Assembly (NCBI RefSeq): GCF_900465345.1
Contig: NZ_UEGO01000001.1
Location: 79,439-143,438, forward strand
Length of the DNA: 64,000 nucleotides
From: Asaia bogorensis
GTDB taxonomy: Bacteria; Pseudomonadota; Alphaproteobacteria; Acetobacterales; Acetobacteraceae
Direction of reading: 5' to 3'
Positions 26,662 to 35,838 of the stretch are shown here, piece after piece (position 1 is the stretch's first letter; each line of letters opens with the position of its first letter). The position numbers and the translations under genes were made by a program. Below the pieces are notes generated by a model that did not search any database, was not told the origin of the DNA, and saw only the letters and a list, made by a program, of their open reading frames with translations.

Positions 26662-27375
26662 CTGTCTGACACCTCTCTCAAGTCCCAGCCTGAGCGGCTT
26701 TATGGCCGCCAGCGCGGGCACCCGCTCCGCGCCCGCCAGCAGCGCCTTCTCGATGAGGCTCTGCCCAGGCTCCGTCTGAACCCCGATCAGGCCGCCGCTC
26801 CGCAGGCCGCCTTCACTGGCGCTCCTGTTCAGGGCGTCTGGCTTGAAATCGGGTTCGGCGGCGGCGAACATGCGCTCGATCAGTCACAGCGCAATCCGGA
26901 TGTTGGCTATATTGCCGCCGAGGTTTTCGAGAACGGGCTGTGCTCGCTCATGTCCCGCATCGTGCCGGAAGGCGAAGAGGACACGATCACACCGCCGGAT
27001 CATTTCCGTATCTGGCCCGATGATGCGCGTCAGCTGCTGAAATCCCTGCCCGATAACTGCCTCGACCGCGCCTATCTGATGTTCCCCGATCCGTGGCCCA
27101 AGGCACGCCATGCCAAGCGTCGCTTCATCCACCCGGAGAATATTCGCGAACTGGCCCGCCTGCTGAAGCCCGGCGCCGTCTGGCGCGTTGCGAGCGATCA
27201 TCCCGTCTATCAGGACTGGGTGTTCGAGATCATGGGCGCGCAGAATCTGTTCGAGGCGCCCCCGCCTGCCAAAGGCGAGCGCCCCGAAGGCTGGTCACCC
27301 ACACGCTATGAAGCCAAGGCCTACCGCGAAGGCCGCGTGCCGTTCTACTGGACGTTCACGCGCCGCGGTGCCTGA
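26662..27375 (+). CDS. trmB: tRNA (guanine-N7-)-methyltransferase with probable CTG start
   Basis: The product is about 237 aa. The conserved TrmB N-terminus ERLYGRQRGHPLRARQQRLLDE lies upstream of the first ATG in frame (26950). Between the metK stop and 26950 there is no ATG, GTG or TTG in this frame. CTG at 26662 is preceded by GAGGT (26651-26655) at 6-nt spacing and gives the natural beginning (M)SDTSLKSQPERLYG. Motif I is LEIGFGGGEH at ~61-70, and FPDPWPKARHAKRR and SDHPVYQDW follow. The enzyme makes m7G46 in tRNA using SAM, so linkage to metK is sensible. Confidence 0.9.
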   Translation: MSDTSLKSQPERLYGRQRGHPLRARQQRLLDEALPRLRLNPDQAAAPQAAFTGAPVQGVWLEIGFGGGEHALDQSQRNPDVGYIAAEVFENGLCSLMSRIVPEGEEDTITPPDHFRIWPDDARQLLKSLPDNCLDRAYLMFPDPWPKARHAKRRFIHPENIRELARLLKPGAVWRVASDHPVYQDWVFEIMGAQNLFEAPPPAKGERPEGWSPTRYEAKAYREGRVPFYWTFTRRGA

Positions 27376-27399
27376 TACCGAGTTGGATCGGAACACCGC

Positions 27400-29043
27400 A
27401 TGAGCACGCAAATCGAACGCGAGGAAATGGAATTCGACGTGGTGATCGTCGGCGGAGGGCCCGCCGGCCTTTCCGCCGCCATCCGACTGCGTCAACTCAT
27501 GCCGGAAGCCACGATCTGCCTTGTTGAAAAAGGCAGCGAAATCGGGGCGCATATCGTCTCGGGTGCGGTGATCGAACCCCGCGCCCTGGCCGAGCTCTTC
27601 CCCGACTGGCAGGAACGCGGCGCACCGCTGAAAACCCCGGTGACGGAAGAAAAAGTGCTTTTCCTGACCGAAAAGCGCGGCTTCGCCATTCCCTTCATCG
27701 ACAAGCTCATGCCCGCCATGGCCAATCATGGCAATTATGTCGTGTCCCTGGGCGAGGTCTGCCGCTGGCTCGGCGCCCAGGCCGAGGAAATGGGCGTCGA
27801 GATCTACCCCGGCTTTGCCGCCGCCGAACCCTATATCGAGGATGGCCGCCTGTGCGGTGTTATCACCGGCGATATGGGCGTCACGCGTGAGGGCGAGCAG
27901 GGGCCGAACTTCGCACCCGGCATGATCCTGCGGGCAAAACAGACCATCCTGACCGAGGGCGTGCGCGGCTCGATCAGCCAGCGCGTCATGAAGCAGTTCA
28001 ATCTGCGTCAGGGTGTGGACCCGCAGACCTATGGGCTGGGCATCAAGGAAGTCTGGGAAATTCCCGCCGAGAAGCACAAGCCCGGCTTCGTACAGCACAG
28101 CTTTGGCTGGCCGATGGATGACGGCACCTATGGCGGCGCCTGGCTCTATCATTTCGGCGAAAACCTCGTCTCCTACGGCTTTGTCACCGGGCTGGATTAC
28201 AGCAATACCTGGCTCTCTCCCTTTCAGGAGATGCAGCGCCTCAAGACCCATCCTGAATTTGCGAAGCATCTCGAAGGCGGTCGCCGTCTGATCTATGGCG
28301 CGCGCGCCCTGTCAGAGGGTGGCTTTCAATCCCTGCCGCGCCTGTCCTTTCCGGGTGGCGTTCTGGCGGGTGATTCCGCAGGCTTCCTGAACATGCCCAA
28401 GATCAAGGGCACGCATACAGCCATGAAATCCGGCATGCTGGCCGCCGAAGCTGTGGCCGAGGCGCTGGGGGGTGAAGGCCCCTGCGAGGCAACGAGCTAC
28501 ACGCGACGCTTCAAGAGCTCCTGGCTGTTCAAGGAGCTGTTCGAGGCGCGCAATGTGCGCCCTGCCTTTGCCCGCTGGGGCAATCGCCTTGGCGCGCTTT
28601 ATGCCGGGATCGACAGCCTGATTTTCCGTGGCCGCGCACCCTGGACGCTGCATTTCCGTCATACGGATCATGAAGCGCTCAAGCCTGCCGAGCAGTGCAA
28701 GCCCATTGCCTATCCGAAGCCGGATGGCACGCTGACCTTCGATCTCACCTCATCGGTGTTCCTGTCGGGCACCAATCATGAGGAGGACCAGCCGGTCCAT
28801 CTGAAGCTGCGTGACCCGTCGAAATGGCTGCCGGTCAACTGGGGCATTTTTCGCTCACCTGAAAGCCGCTACTGCCCGGCCGGTGTGTATGAGGCGCTGG
28901 AGGAAAACAGCACCATGCGCCTGCAGATCAACCCGCAGAACTGCGTGCACTGCAAGACCTGCGACATCAAGGATCCGACGCAGAATATCGACTGGTGTGT
29001 GCCCGAAGGGGCCGGTGGACCGAATTATCCTGTCGGTATGTGA
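27400..29043 (+). CDS. Electron-transfer flavoprotein-ubiquinone oxidoreductase
   Basis: The product is 547 aa, full length. The N-terminal FAD site is FDVVIVGGGPAGLSAAIRL, and LAGDSAGFLN-type sequence appears as VLAGDSAGFLNMPKIKG. The C-terminal ferredoxin-like part carries the [4Fe-4S] ligands in NCVHCKTCDIKDPTQNIDWCVP. The enzyme passes electrons from ETF to ubiquinone in the membrane. etfB and etfA follow in the same direction, giving a complete electron-entry module for acyl-CoA or amine dehydrogenases. Confidence 0.97.
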   Translation: MSTQIEREEMEFDVVIVGGGPAGLSAAIRLRQLMPEATICLVEKGSEIGAHIVSGAVIEPRALAELFPDWQERGAPLKTPVTEEKVLFLTEKRGFAIPFIDKLMPAMANHGNYVVSLGEVCRWLGAQAEEMGVEIYPGFAAAEPYIEDGRLCGVITGDMGVTREGEQGPNFAPGMILRAKQTILTEGVRGSISQRVMKQFNLRQGVDPQTYGLGIKEVWEIPAEKHKPGFVQHSFGWPMDDGTYGGAWLYHFGENLVSYGFVTGLDYSNTWLSPFQEMQRLKTHPEFAKHLEGGRRLIYGARALSEGGFQSLPRLSFPGGVLAGDSAGFLNMPKIKGTHTAMKSGMLAAEAVAEALGGEGPCEATSYTRRFKSSWLFKELFEARNVRPAFARWGNRLGALYAGIDSLIFRGRAPWTLHFRHTDHEALKPAEQCKPIAYPKPDGTLTFDLTSSVFLSGTNHEEDQPVHLKLRDPSKWLPVNWGIFRSPESRYCPAGVYEALEENSTMRLQINPQNCVHCKTCDIKDPTQNIDWCVPEGAGGPNYPVGM

Positions 29044-29102
29044 TTTTGAGTCGCAATAAGGTATGAACCCTGACGACAAATTCCAGGATCGGCGAGAAAC
29101 AG

Positions 29103-29852
29103 ATGAAGATAGTGGTCCCGGTCAAGCGGGTGGTGGATTACAACATCAAGCCCCGCGTCAAGGCCGATAACAGCGGCGTCGACACGCAAGGCGTGAAGAT
29201 GTCGATGAATCCCTTCGATGAAATTGCTGTCGAAGAAGCCGTCAGGCTTCGCGAAAAAGGCGCTGCCTCCGAAATCGTGGTGGTGACCATCGGCGTGGCC
29301 GAGGCCCAGCCCGTTCTGCGTACGGCCATGGCCATGGGTGCCGATCGTGCCATTCTGGTGCAGACCGACGCCGAGCTGGAGCCGCTGGCTGTCGCCAAGC
29401 TGCTCAAGGCCATTGTCGATCGCGAGAACCCCGGTCTGGTCATCATGGGCAAGCAGGCCATTGATGACGACATGAATGCGACCGGCCAGATCCTGGCGGC
29501 ACGTCTCAACTGGCCGCAGGGCACGTTTGCCAGCTCGGTTGCCGTCGAGGACGGGCGCATCACAGTGGTGCGTGAAGCCGATGGCGGCCTCGAAACAGTG
29601 CGCCTAGCACTCCCGGCGGTGGTCACCACCGATCTGCGCCTCAACGAGCCGCGCTATGCCACCATGCCCAACATCATGAAGGCCAAGAAAAAGCCGCTCG
29701 AAACTATCGCTGCCGATACGCTGGGCGTGGACATCACGCCGCGTCTGGAAACAGTGAAGGTGGTCGAGCCGCCCGTGCGTCAGGCCGGTATCAAGGTATC
29801 GAGCGTTGCCGAGCTGGTTGGCAAGCTGCGTGACGAAGCGAAGGTGATCTGA
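29103..29852 (+). CDS. etfB: Electron transfer flavoprotein subunit beta
   Basis: The product is 249 aa. It begins [20 protein letters not shown], the standard EtfB opening. It contains [20 protein letters not shown] near residue 117 and the family segment [29 protein letters not shown], which forms the recognition region for partner dehydrogenases. It starts 59 nt after the ETF-QO stop and ends 2 nt before etfA. Confidence 0.97.
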   Translation: MKIVVPVKRVVDYNIKPRVKADNSGVDTQGVKMSMNPFDEIAVEEAVRLREKGAASEIVVVTIGVAEAQPVLRTAMAMGADRAILVQTDAELEPLAVAKLLKAIVDRENPGLVIMGKQAIDDDMNATGQILAARLNWPQGTFASSVAVEDGRITVVREADGGLETVRLALPAVVTTDLRLNEPRYATMPNIMKAKKKPLETIAADTLGVDITPRLETVKVVEPPVRQAGIKVSSVAELVGKLRDEAKVI

Positions 29853-29854
29853 TC

Positions 29855-30769
29855 ATGACAACTCTGGTTCTGATCGAAGCCGAAGGCGCTGCCATCAAGA
29901 AGGCAAGCCTTTCTGCTGTTGCCGCAGCCCGCCATTTCGGTGCTGTCGATGTGTTGCTGATCGGCGCAGAAGGTGCCCAGGAAGCTGCGAAGATCGAGGG
30001 GATCACCCGCGTTCTTCATGCAGACTCCACACCGCATCTGGCCGAGTGCATTGCCGCCCTGATTGCCGATCGCGCCAAGGATTACGATCATATCGTTTCC
30101 GCCGCGACGGCTTATGGCAAGAACACCCTGCCCCGCGTGGCTGGTCTGCTGGATGTGCAGCCGATCACTGAAGTGGTCGAGATCATCGACGCCGATACCT
30201 TCGTGCGTCCGATCTATGCCGGTAGCGCACTCTCCACCGTGCGGTCGCGCGATGCGATCAAGGTGCTGACCGTGCGTAACGCCAATTTCGAGGCCGCCAA
30301 GCTGGGCGACGCCTCGGCGCCGATCGAAGCCGTCTCTGCTGCAGTCGAGGTGCCGGACGCCGAATATGTTGGCATCGAACTGACTCATTCCGACCGCCCC
30401 GAGCTGGAATCGGCTCGTGTGGTGATCTCGGGTGGGCGCGGCCTGAAGGATGCAGCCAATTTCAAGCTGCTCGAGCCTGTGGCTGACAAGCTGGGCGCTG
30501 CCATTGGTGCGTCGCGCGCGGCGGTAGATGCCGGGTTTGCCCCGAACGAGATGCAGGTCGGTCAGACCGGCAAGATCGTGGCGCCCGATCTCTATATCGC
30601 TGTCGGTCTTTCAGGCGCCATCCAGCATCTGGCAGGCATGAAGGACAGCCGCGTGATCGTGGCGATCAACATGGACCCCGAAGCCCCGATCTTCAACGTG
30701 GCCGATTATGGCCTCGTGGGCGATCTGTTCGAGATCCTGCCCCAGCTCAAGGCCGAACTGGGCGCCTGA
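29855..30769 (+). CDS. etfA: Electron transfer flavoprotein subunit alpha
   Basis: The product is 304 aa. The C-terminal FAD-binding domain has the signature [17 protein letters not shown], then [63 protein letters not shown], in which the flavin-contacting Arg, Ser and His are retained. It forms a heterodimer with EtfB. A strong stem-loop follows. Confidence 0.97.
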   Translation: MTTLVLIEAEGAAIKKASLSAVAAARHFGAVDVLLIGAEGAQEAAKIEGITRVLHADSTPHLAECIAALIADRAKDYDHIVSAATAYGKNTLPRVAGLLDVQPITEVVEIIDADTFVRPIYAGSALSTVRSRDAIKVLTVRNANFEAAKLGDASAPIEAVSAAVEVPDAEYVGIELTHSDRPELESARVVISGGRGLKDAANFKLLEPVADKLGAAIGASRAAVDAGFAPNEMQVGQTGKIVAPDLYIAVGLSGAIQHLAGMKDSRVIVAINMDPEAPIFNVADYGLVGDLFEILPQLKAELGA

Positions 30770-30777
30770 TCGCCTTC

Positions 30778-30810
30778 GAGCCTGCCCGCCCCACCGGGAT
30801 GGGCAGGCTC
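30778..30810 (+). terminator. Stem-loop after etfA
   Basis: GAGCCTGCCC (30778-30787) and GGGCAGGCTC (30801-30810) form a perfect 10-bp stem with a 13-nt loop, 8 nt after the etfA stop. No clear T-run follows. It sits between convergent genes and could end both transcripts. Confidence 0.6.
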
Positions 30811-30849
30811 ATGTTACCGCGCCTGTCCTGAAGCGTCTGCTGGCGATTT

Positions 30850-31500
30850 TCAGCGCAAGACGGTCTCCCTGTCCGGCCAGGATGCGGCAAGTATATCCGG
30901 CAATGCCGTCTCCATGAAGGTGCGCACCGGATCCTCGGTTTCAAACACGAGGGCTGGCCGTCCTTCAAGCACCATATGCGCCAGTCCATGCACGGTCGCC
31001 ATGGCACTGACATGATAAGGCCGCAGCAACCGCCCGTTCTTGCTTTGACCGTTTCTGTCAGAACGCTCAGGCATCTCGTGACCATAATAGACGGCGATGG
31101 CGCGGGTGAGGGGCGACAGGGCCGTATAAGACGCTTCCAGAAAAGCAGGATCTCGGCAGTCGATTAGATCCACACGACAGATAAGCCTGAAAAAACCAGG
31201 GTGCTCAGCCGCGAAGCGGACATATCCCTCTGCAAGACATTTCAGGTCAGATGCTGGATGATCTGTCTGCGGCAGAATATCGAGAGCCTGCCGAAGAAGG
31301 TTGAATACGCGAATAGCCACTGCCGTCAGCAGGCCCTTCATATCACCGAAATGATGCGATGGCGCTCCGGGAGAAACCCCGGCCCGGCCAGCCGCCTTGC
31401 GTAGGGTAAACCCCTCCACCCCTGTTTCGCAGATGATTTCTTCTGCCGCCTCGATGAGGGCGATACGCAGATCGCCATGATGATAACGCGCACGGGACAA
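30850..31500 (-). CDS. TetR/AcrR-family transcriptional regulator
   Basis: The product is 216 aa. The N-terminal helix-turn-helix is typical: IALIEAAEEIICETGVEGFTLRKAAGRAGVSPGAPSHHFGDMKGLL. The C-terminal ligand domain fits the TetR_C_33/WHG-like pattern (LAEGYVRFAAEHPGFFRLI). It is transcribed away from the FAD monooxygenase gene with related operator-like repeats between them, so it probably represses that gene and itself (inference from arrangement). Confidence 0.9.
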   Translation of the reverse strand: MSRARYHHGDLRIALIEAAEEIICETGVEGFTLRKAAGRAGVSPGAPSHHFGDMKGLLTAVAIRVFNLLRQALDILPQTDHPASDLKCLAEGYVRFAAEHPGFFRLICRVDLIDCRDPAFLEASYTALSPLTRAIAVYYGHEMPERSDRNGQSKNGRLLRPYHVSAMATVHGLAHMVLEGRPALVFETEDPVRTFMETALPDILAASWPDRETVLR

Positions 31501-31513
31501 CGTCTGCTTCCTC

Positions 31514-31566
31514 TCTATTGAACACCGTTCAGATTGATGTAATGCTCGATCTATTCAATGTTCAGA
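31514..31566. promoter_or_regulatory. Two related operator-like sites between tetR and the monooxygenase gene
   Basis: Site 1 contains TGAAC-ACC-GTTCA (31519-31531). Site 2, at 31551-31566, repeats CTATTCAA and GTTCAGAT. Both share CTATT and GTTCAGAT. They are the likely TetR binding sites, with one near each divergent start. Confidence 0.5.
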
Positions 31567-31597
31567 TAAGGGATAACCCCGATTGGAACAGGCTGTC

Positions 31598-32761
31598 ATG
31601 ACAAAACGCGCGCTTATCGTAGGGCTGGGTATTACAGGCATGTCTGCGGCCATAGCGCTGATGAGGCAAGGCTGGGTTCCGGTTATTGCCGAACGCGCTC
31701 CCGACAGGCGCAAGGGCGGATATTTCATTGGCCTGCGTGACGAAGGCCGGGAAGCGGCACGTCAACTCGGTGTTCTGAACAGAATGGAAAAACGTACCCC
31801 GGCGCGCTTGCGGTTCTGGGATATCCGCAGGGATGGCAGCCGGAAGGTTGTTGCCGACCTGACAGGTGAAACAGAAACGCCGATTGCCGTGATGCGTGGC
31901 GATATCGAAGAAGCTCTCTGGCAGTCCATCGAAGGGCGTGTCGAGATCCGCTTCGAGAGCTACCCGACCCTGATCGAGGCAGCTCCGAACGGCGTGGTCG
32001 TAAGATTGAACATGTGTGGCACCGACGCAGATGAAGAGACATATGATCTCGTTATCGGCGCAGATGGTGTCCACTCACAGGTGCGCCGCATGATTTTCGG
32101 ACCGGATCGGAGGTTCGTCCACCCTTTAAAAACAAGCCTCTGTGCTTTCCCTCTCTTGCGTCCTGTCCCCGGGTTGGAGCCCGGCGACGGACTCATGATT
32201 GCCGATACGCGTCGTACACTCACCATTTTTCCTCTTGAAGGAAGACCGAGCACAGCCCTGTTTTCCTATCGTCGGAAAAAAGATGATCCTCTCGTACGCA
32301 AGGCACCGGCATCTGCCTTGCGCAAGATATTCAGCGGTCTCGATGTCGGTGGTGTCGTTTCAGCAGCACTCGAGGATCTCGAGAAAAGCGATGATTACCT
32401 GTCCGACGACGTACAGATGATCAAAATGCCCCATTGGTCGAAAGGTCGCGTCATACTCCTGGGAGATGCCGCCTGGTGTCTGACACTTTACTCCGGGATG
32501 GGCGCTTCTGCCGGAATGATGGGCGGTGTCGCATTGGGTGCTGCGCTCGCCGCGTACCCAGACGATACAGAAGCCGCCCTGAGGTTTTTCGAAGCCGGAA
32601 TGCGTCCCTTCATCCGCAGGCATCAACGCTTCGTTCGTATCAGAGCCGAGCTTTTCGTCCCCTCGACAATCCTGTCGCTTCGGGCGCGCAGGATGCTCTG
32701 GCAGGTCATGCGTCGATTCAGGAATAAAGAAGGCAGAGTCGACCGGAAATCAGCTCGCTAA
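31598..32761 (+). CDS. FAD-dependent monooxygenase
   Basis: This is 387 aa from ATG 31598; a TTG at 31583 is an alternative start. The Rossmann FAD motif is MTKRALIVGLGITGMSAAIALMRQGW, in which the second glycine pattern is GLGITG. The DG motif appears as LVIGADGVHSQVR, and the second FAD motif is VILLGDAAWCLTLYSGMGASAGMMGG. This combination is that of class A flavoprotein monooxygenases, related to TetX and aromatic hydroxylases. The substrate is unknown. Divergence from a TetR gene suggests induction by the substrate or a toxic compound. Confidence 0.85.
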   Translation: MTKRALIVGLGITGMSAAIALMRQGWVPVIAERAPDRRKGGYFIGLRDEGREAARQLGVLNRMEKRTPARLRFWDIRRDGSRKVVADLTGETETPIAVMRGDIEEALWQSIEGRVEIRFESYPTLIEAAPNGVVVRLNMCGTDADEETYDLVIGADGVHSQVRRMIFGPDRRFVHPLKTSLCAFPLLRPVPGLEPGDGLMIADTRRTLTIFPLEGRPSTALFSYRRKKDDPLVRKAPASALRKIFSGLDVGGVVSAALEDLEKSDDYLSDDVQMIKMPHWSKGRVILLGDAAWCLTLYSGMGASAGMMGGVALGAALAAYPDDTEAALRFFEAGMRPFIRRHQRFVRIRAELFVPSTILSLRARRMLWQVMRRFRNKEGRVDRKSAR

Positions 32762-32894
32762 AGCCCCTGCTTTTCCGCGATATCTCTACCCTTGCATTCG
32801 CGCTCATGACGCGGATGCGTCTTGATTGACCGAATCTCTCTCTGAAGACAGCTTTCGATTGTTTTTCCGGGTCGCATGGGACATGCTTGTATAC

Positions 32895-34145
32895 ATGACC
32901 CAGATCATGGACATTCAGGCAGGCGGCGCCCGGGCCCGGGCGCGTTGCGACGAACTCGGTATCGCTCCCTATAGCGACCAGAGTGATGGACTCTTTCGCC
33001 CCTATCTCGGCCCGGCGCACAGGGCCACGATTGGCAGACTGGCCCAGTGGATGGACCAGGCGGGCATGAGTGTTGAAACCGATGCCGTGGGAAACCTCGT
33101 CGGGCATTATGCGGGTGTGACACCCGACGCACCCGTTCTGCTGATTGGCTCGCATGTGGACAGCGTGCGTGATGGTGGGCGCTATGACGGCATGCTGGGT
33201 GTGTTGCTCGGCATCGAGACCGTGGCCTATTTCAACGAGCGCGGCCTCAGACTGCCTTTTGCGCTTGAGGTCATCGGTTTTGGAGATGAGGAAGGCTCCC
33301 GTTTTCCCACCTATATGATGGGCTCGCGCTCTGCTGCCGGCATGAAGCAGCAGATCGATGACAGCATCACCGATCGCGATGGCGTGTCACTGCGTCAGGC
33401 CCTTGCGGATTGGGGGCTGGATGTCTCGCGCTTTCATACCGCCAGACGGCAGAACGTCTTCGCCTATATCGAAGCGCATATCGAGCAGGCCCCCCATCTG
33501 GAGCGCGCCAGTCTGCCGCTCGGCCTGGTGCGGGGCATCGCCTCTCAATATCGCTTCCGCGTCACGCTGACAGGCGAGGCCGACCACGCCGGAACGGCCA
33601 TGCACGAACGTCGCGATGCCCTGGCCGCCGCCGCCGAGGCAATTTCGGCCATCGAGCGCATCGGCGCACAGGACCCGGTCGATCTCGTGACCACAGTGGG
33701 CTGGCTGACTGTCGAGAACGGCGCCCCCAATATCGTGCCGGGCAAGGTCGCTCTGACCATCGATATCAGGGCGGTGACACCCGGTGTGCGTGAAAGCGCT
33801 GCCCAGGAAGTCAGTGACACGCTGCAGGCCATCTGCACACGCAGGCGCATCCGTCTCGATATCGAGCGCATACAGGATCTGGCTGGCGCGCTTTGCGATG
33901 AACGCCTGACATCCCTGCTTGGCCGCGCCGTGGAAGAACGGCAGGGCACCACGCCCCCCATGCTGCTCAGCCAGGCCGGGCATGATGCCATGATCATGGC
34001 CAATCTCGCCCCCATGACCATGCTGTTCATCCGCTGCAAGGGCGGGATCAGCCACAACCCCGCAGAATCTGTCGATGACGCCGATGTCGAGGCGGCGCAT
34101 CAGGCCCTGGTGACCTTCGTCACGCGACTTGGAGAAACGATGTGA
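32895..34145 (+). CDS. Allantoate amidohydrolase / M20-type N-carbamoyl hydrolase
   Basis: About 416 aa from ATG 32895; the frame extends up to 32826 but those starts lack support, so the start is uncertain. Metal-binding and catalytic blocks of the AllC/AmaB group are present: LIGSHVDSVRDGGRYDGMLGV, FGDEEGSRFPTYMMGS, YIEAHIEQAPHLE, TGEADHAGTAMHERRDAL, LSQAGHDAMIMA and CKGGISHNPAE. The reaction could be allantoate to ureidoglycine, or N-carbamoyl-amino-acid hydrolysis. The next gene, an ureidoglycine-type aminotransferase overlapping by 4 nt, favours allantoate. Confidence 0.88.
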   Translation: MTQIMDIQAGGARARARCDELGIAPYSDQSDGLFRPYLGPAHRATIGRLAQWMDQAGMSVETDAVGNLVGHYAGVTPDAPVLLIGSHVDSVRDGGRYDGMLGVLLGIETVAYFNERGLRLPFALEVIGFGDEEGSRFPTYMMGSRSAAGMKQQIDDSITDRDGVSLRQALADWGLDVSRFHTARRQNVFAYIEAHIEQAPHLERASLPLGLVRGIASQYRFRVTLTGEADHAGTAMHERRDALAAAAEAISAIERIGAQDPVDLVTTVGWLTVENGAPNIVPGKVALTIDIRAVTPGVRESAAQEVSDTLQAICTRRRIRLDIERIQDLAGALCDERLTSLLGRAVEERQGTTPPMLLSQAGHDAMIMANLAPMTMLFIRCKGGISHNPAESVDDADVEAAHQALVTFVTRLGETM

Positions 34146-35314
34146 GCAGTTTTTTCGGTGAGATCAACCCGCCGCAGCGCCTTCTGATGGGGCCGGGCCC
34201 CATCAATGTGCATCCGCGCGTGCTGCGGGCCATGGGGGCGGACATGCTCGGCCAGTTCGATCCCGAGATGACCGATTACATGAACCAGACGATGGCGCTT
34301 TATCGTCAGGTGTTCATGACCGAAAACCGCTGGACGTTCCTGATCGATGGCTCAGCTCGCGCCGGTATCGAGGCCGCCCTGACCTCACTGATCGAGCCGG
34401 GCGCCAAGGTTCTGCTCATCCGCTCCGGGCGTTTTGGCATGTTGCTGGGCGAGATTGCCGAGCGCCTTGGTGCCGAGATTGCCACGATCGATCTGGAATG
34501 GGGTCAGGTAGCCACGCTCGATCAGATCGAGGCCGCTTTGGCCGAGCATCGTCCCGCCGTGTTTGCCGCCATTCATGGCGACACCTCCACCACCACGGCG
34601 CAGCCGCTTGAAGGTGTCGGTGCACTCTGCCGCCGCTATGGTGCTCTTTCCTATGTCGATGCCACGGCGACACTCGGCGGTATGCCGGTCCGCACCGATG
34701 AATGGCAGATCGACGTGGTCTCGGCCGGACTGCAGAAATGCATGGGCGGGCCGCCGGGGAGCGCGCCCATCACGATCTCTGACCGGGCTGCCGAGTTCAT
34801 TTTCTCACGCCGCAAGGTCGAGAGCGGTATTCGTCGTGATGACATCAGCGATGGCACACGACCGTTCATCCGTTCGAACTATTTCGACCTCGCCATGGTC
34901 ATGGATTACTGGTCCGAAAAGCGCCTGAACCACCATACCGAAGCCACGTCGATGCTTTACGCCGCACGCGAATGTGCCCGTCTGGTGCTTGAGGAGGGGC
35001 TGGAGAACCGCTTCGCCCGTCATGTGGCCGCTGGCAAGGCGATGTCTGAAGGGCTGCGTGGTCTTGGCCTGGCGCTCTACGGTCAGGATGCATATCGCAT
35101 GAGCAATGTCACCGGGGTCTATATCCCTGAAGGCATTGATGGTGAGCGTGTGCGGGCCCGTATGCGCGACGAATACCAGATCGAGATCGGCACCGCATTT
35201 GGTCCGCTGGTGGGCAAGATCTGGCGTCTGGGCGCGATGGGCTACAATGCCGAGCAGCACAAGGTGCGTCTGACTCTGGCCGCCCTCAAGGCCGTTCTGG
35301 AGAGCGAGGCCTGA
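34142..35314 (+). CDS. Class V aminotransferase, probably (S)-ureidoglycine--glyoxylate aminotransferase (GTG start)
   Basis: The product is 390 aa. The GTG start overlaps the upstream stop (GTGA). It belongs to the alanine-glyoxylate/pyridoxamine-pyruvate group: LLMGPGPINVHPRVLRAMG at the N-terminus, SGRFGMLL, HGDTSTTTAQPLEG, YVDATATLGGMPV, and the PLP lysine in SAGLQKCMGGPPG. PucG uses ureidoglycine from allantoate breakdown and glyoxylate as partner. Because the allantoate hydrolase is translationally coupled, I infer the PucG role; a pyridoxamine-pyruvate or serine-glyoxylate enzyme is the alternative. Confidence 0.85.
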   Translation: MSSFFGEINPPQRLLMGPGPINVHPRVLRAMGADMLGQFDPEMTDYMNQTMALYRQVFMTENRWTFLIDGSARAGIEAALTSLIEPGAKVLLIRSGRFGMLLGEIAERLGAEIATIDLEWGQVATLDQIEAALAEHRPAVFAAIHGDTSTTTAQPLEGVGALCRRYGALSYVDATATLGGMPVRTDEWQIDVVSAGLQKCMGGPPGSAPITISDRAAEFIFSRRKVESGIRRDDISDGTRPFIRSNYFDLAMVMDYWSEKRLNHHTEATSMLYAARECARLVLEEGLENRFARHVAAGKAMSEGLRGLGLALYGQDAYRMSNVTGVYIPEGIDGERVRARMRDEYQIEIGTAFGPLVGKIWRLGAMGYNAEQHKVRLTLAALKAVLESEA

Positions 35315-35391
35315 CCACTCTCGCAGGCCAAGTGAGACCCGAGCCATTCGATCAGGGCTCGGCCGACCCGGCCCGGTTGATCGTGGCCGGA

Positions 35392-35838
35392 CTAATCCAG
35401 ACCGGGGCCATTCAGTCGGCTGTGAATCCGGGCGATTACTTTGCGGGTAATCGCCAGTTCCTCGGCATCGATCCCTTCGGTGACGGTCTGCTCGATGGCC
35501 CGCGAGAAGCGCAGGACTTCATCGAGGCGCCTGGCACCTTCCGGGGTGATCCGCACGTAAAAGGCCCGTCGGTCTGCCTCATCGGGCTCACGGGTTATGA
35601 AGCCCTTTTCCTCTAGCGTGCGGAGGATGCGCACCATGGAGGATTTGTCGAGCAGAAGGGCTTCGGCAATTTCCTTGGGGTGCATGGGCCGACCATATCG
35701 CTGCAATTCCAGCAGGGGCTGCCATGTCGCATCGGTCAGATCATGAGGGCGTAGCCTGACATCGAGGATCTGCCGCCAGCGCCGGGCAATCAGCCCCATC
35801 ATGCGTCCCAGAGTCAGGCTCTCTTCCACTGTGCTCAC
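35392..35838 (-). CDS. MarR-family regulator of the efflux operon (GTG start)
   Basis: The product is 148 aa. The winged helix is clear: LTDATWQPLLELQRYGRPMHPKEIAEALLLDKSSMVRILRTLEEKGFITREPDEADRRAFYVRIT, including the MarR wing motif DxRAFxV. The GTG start (35836-35838) overlaps the stop of the upstream outer-membrane factor gene. It is the last gene of a five-gene export operon and probably represses it at the palindrome 41013-41036. Confidence 0.9.
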   Translation of the reverse strand: MSTVEESLTLGRMMGLIARRWRQILDVRLRPHDLTDATWQPLLELQRYGRPMHPKEIAEALLLDKSSMVRILRTLEEKGFITREPDEADRRAFYVRITPEGARRLDEVLRFSRAIEQTVTEGIDAEELAITRKVIARIHSRLNGPGLD

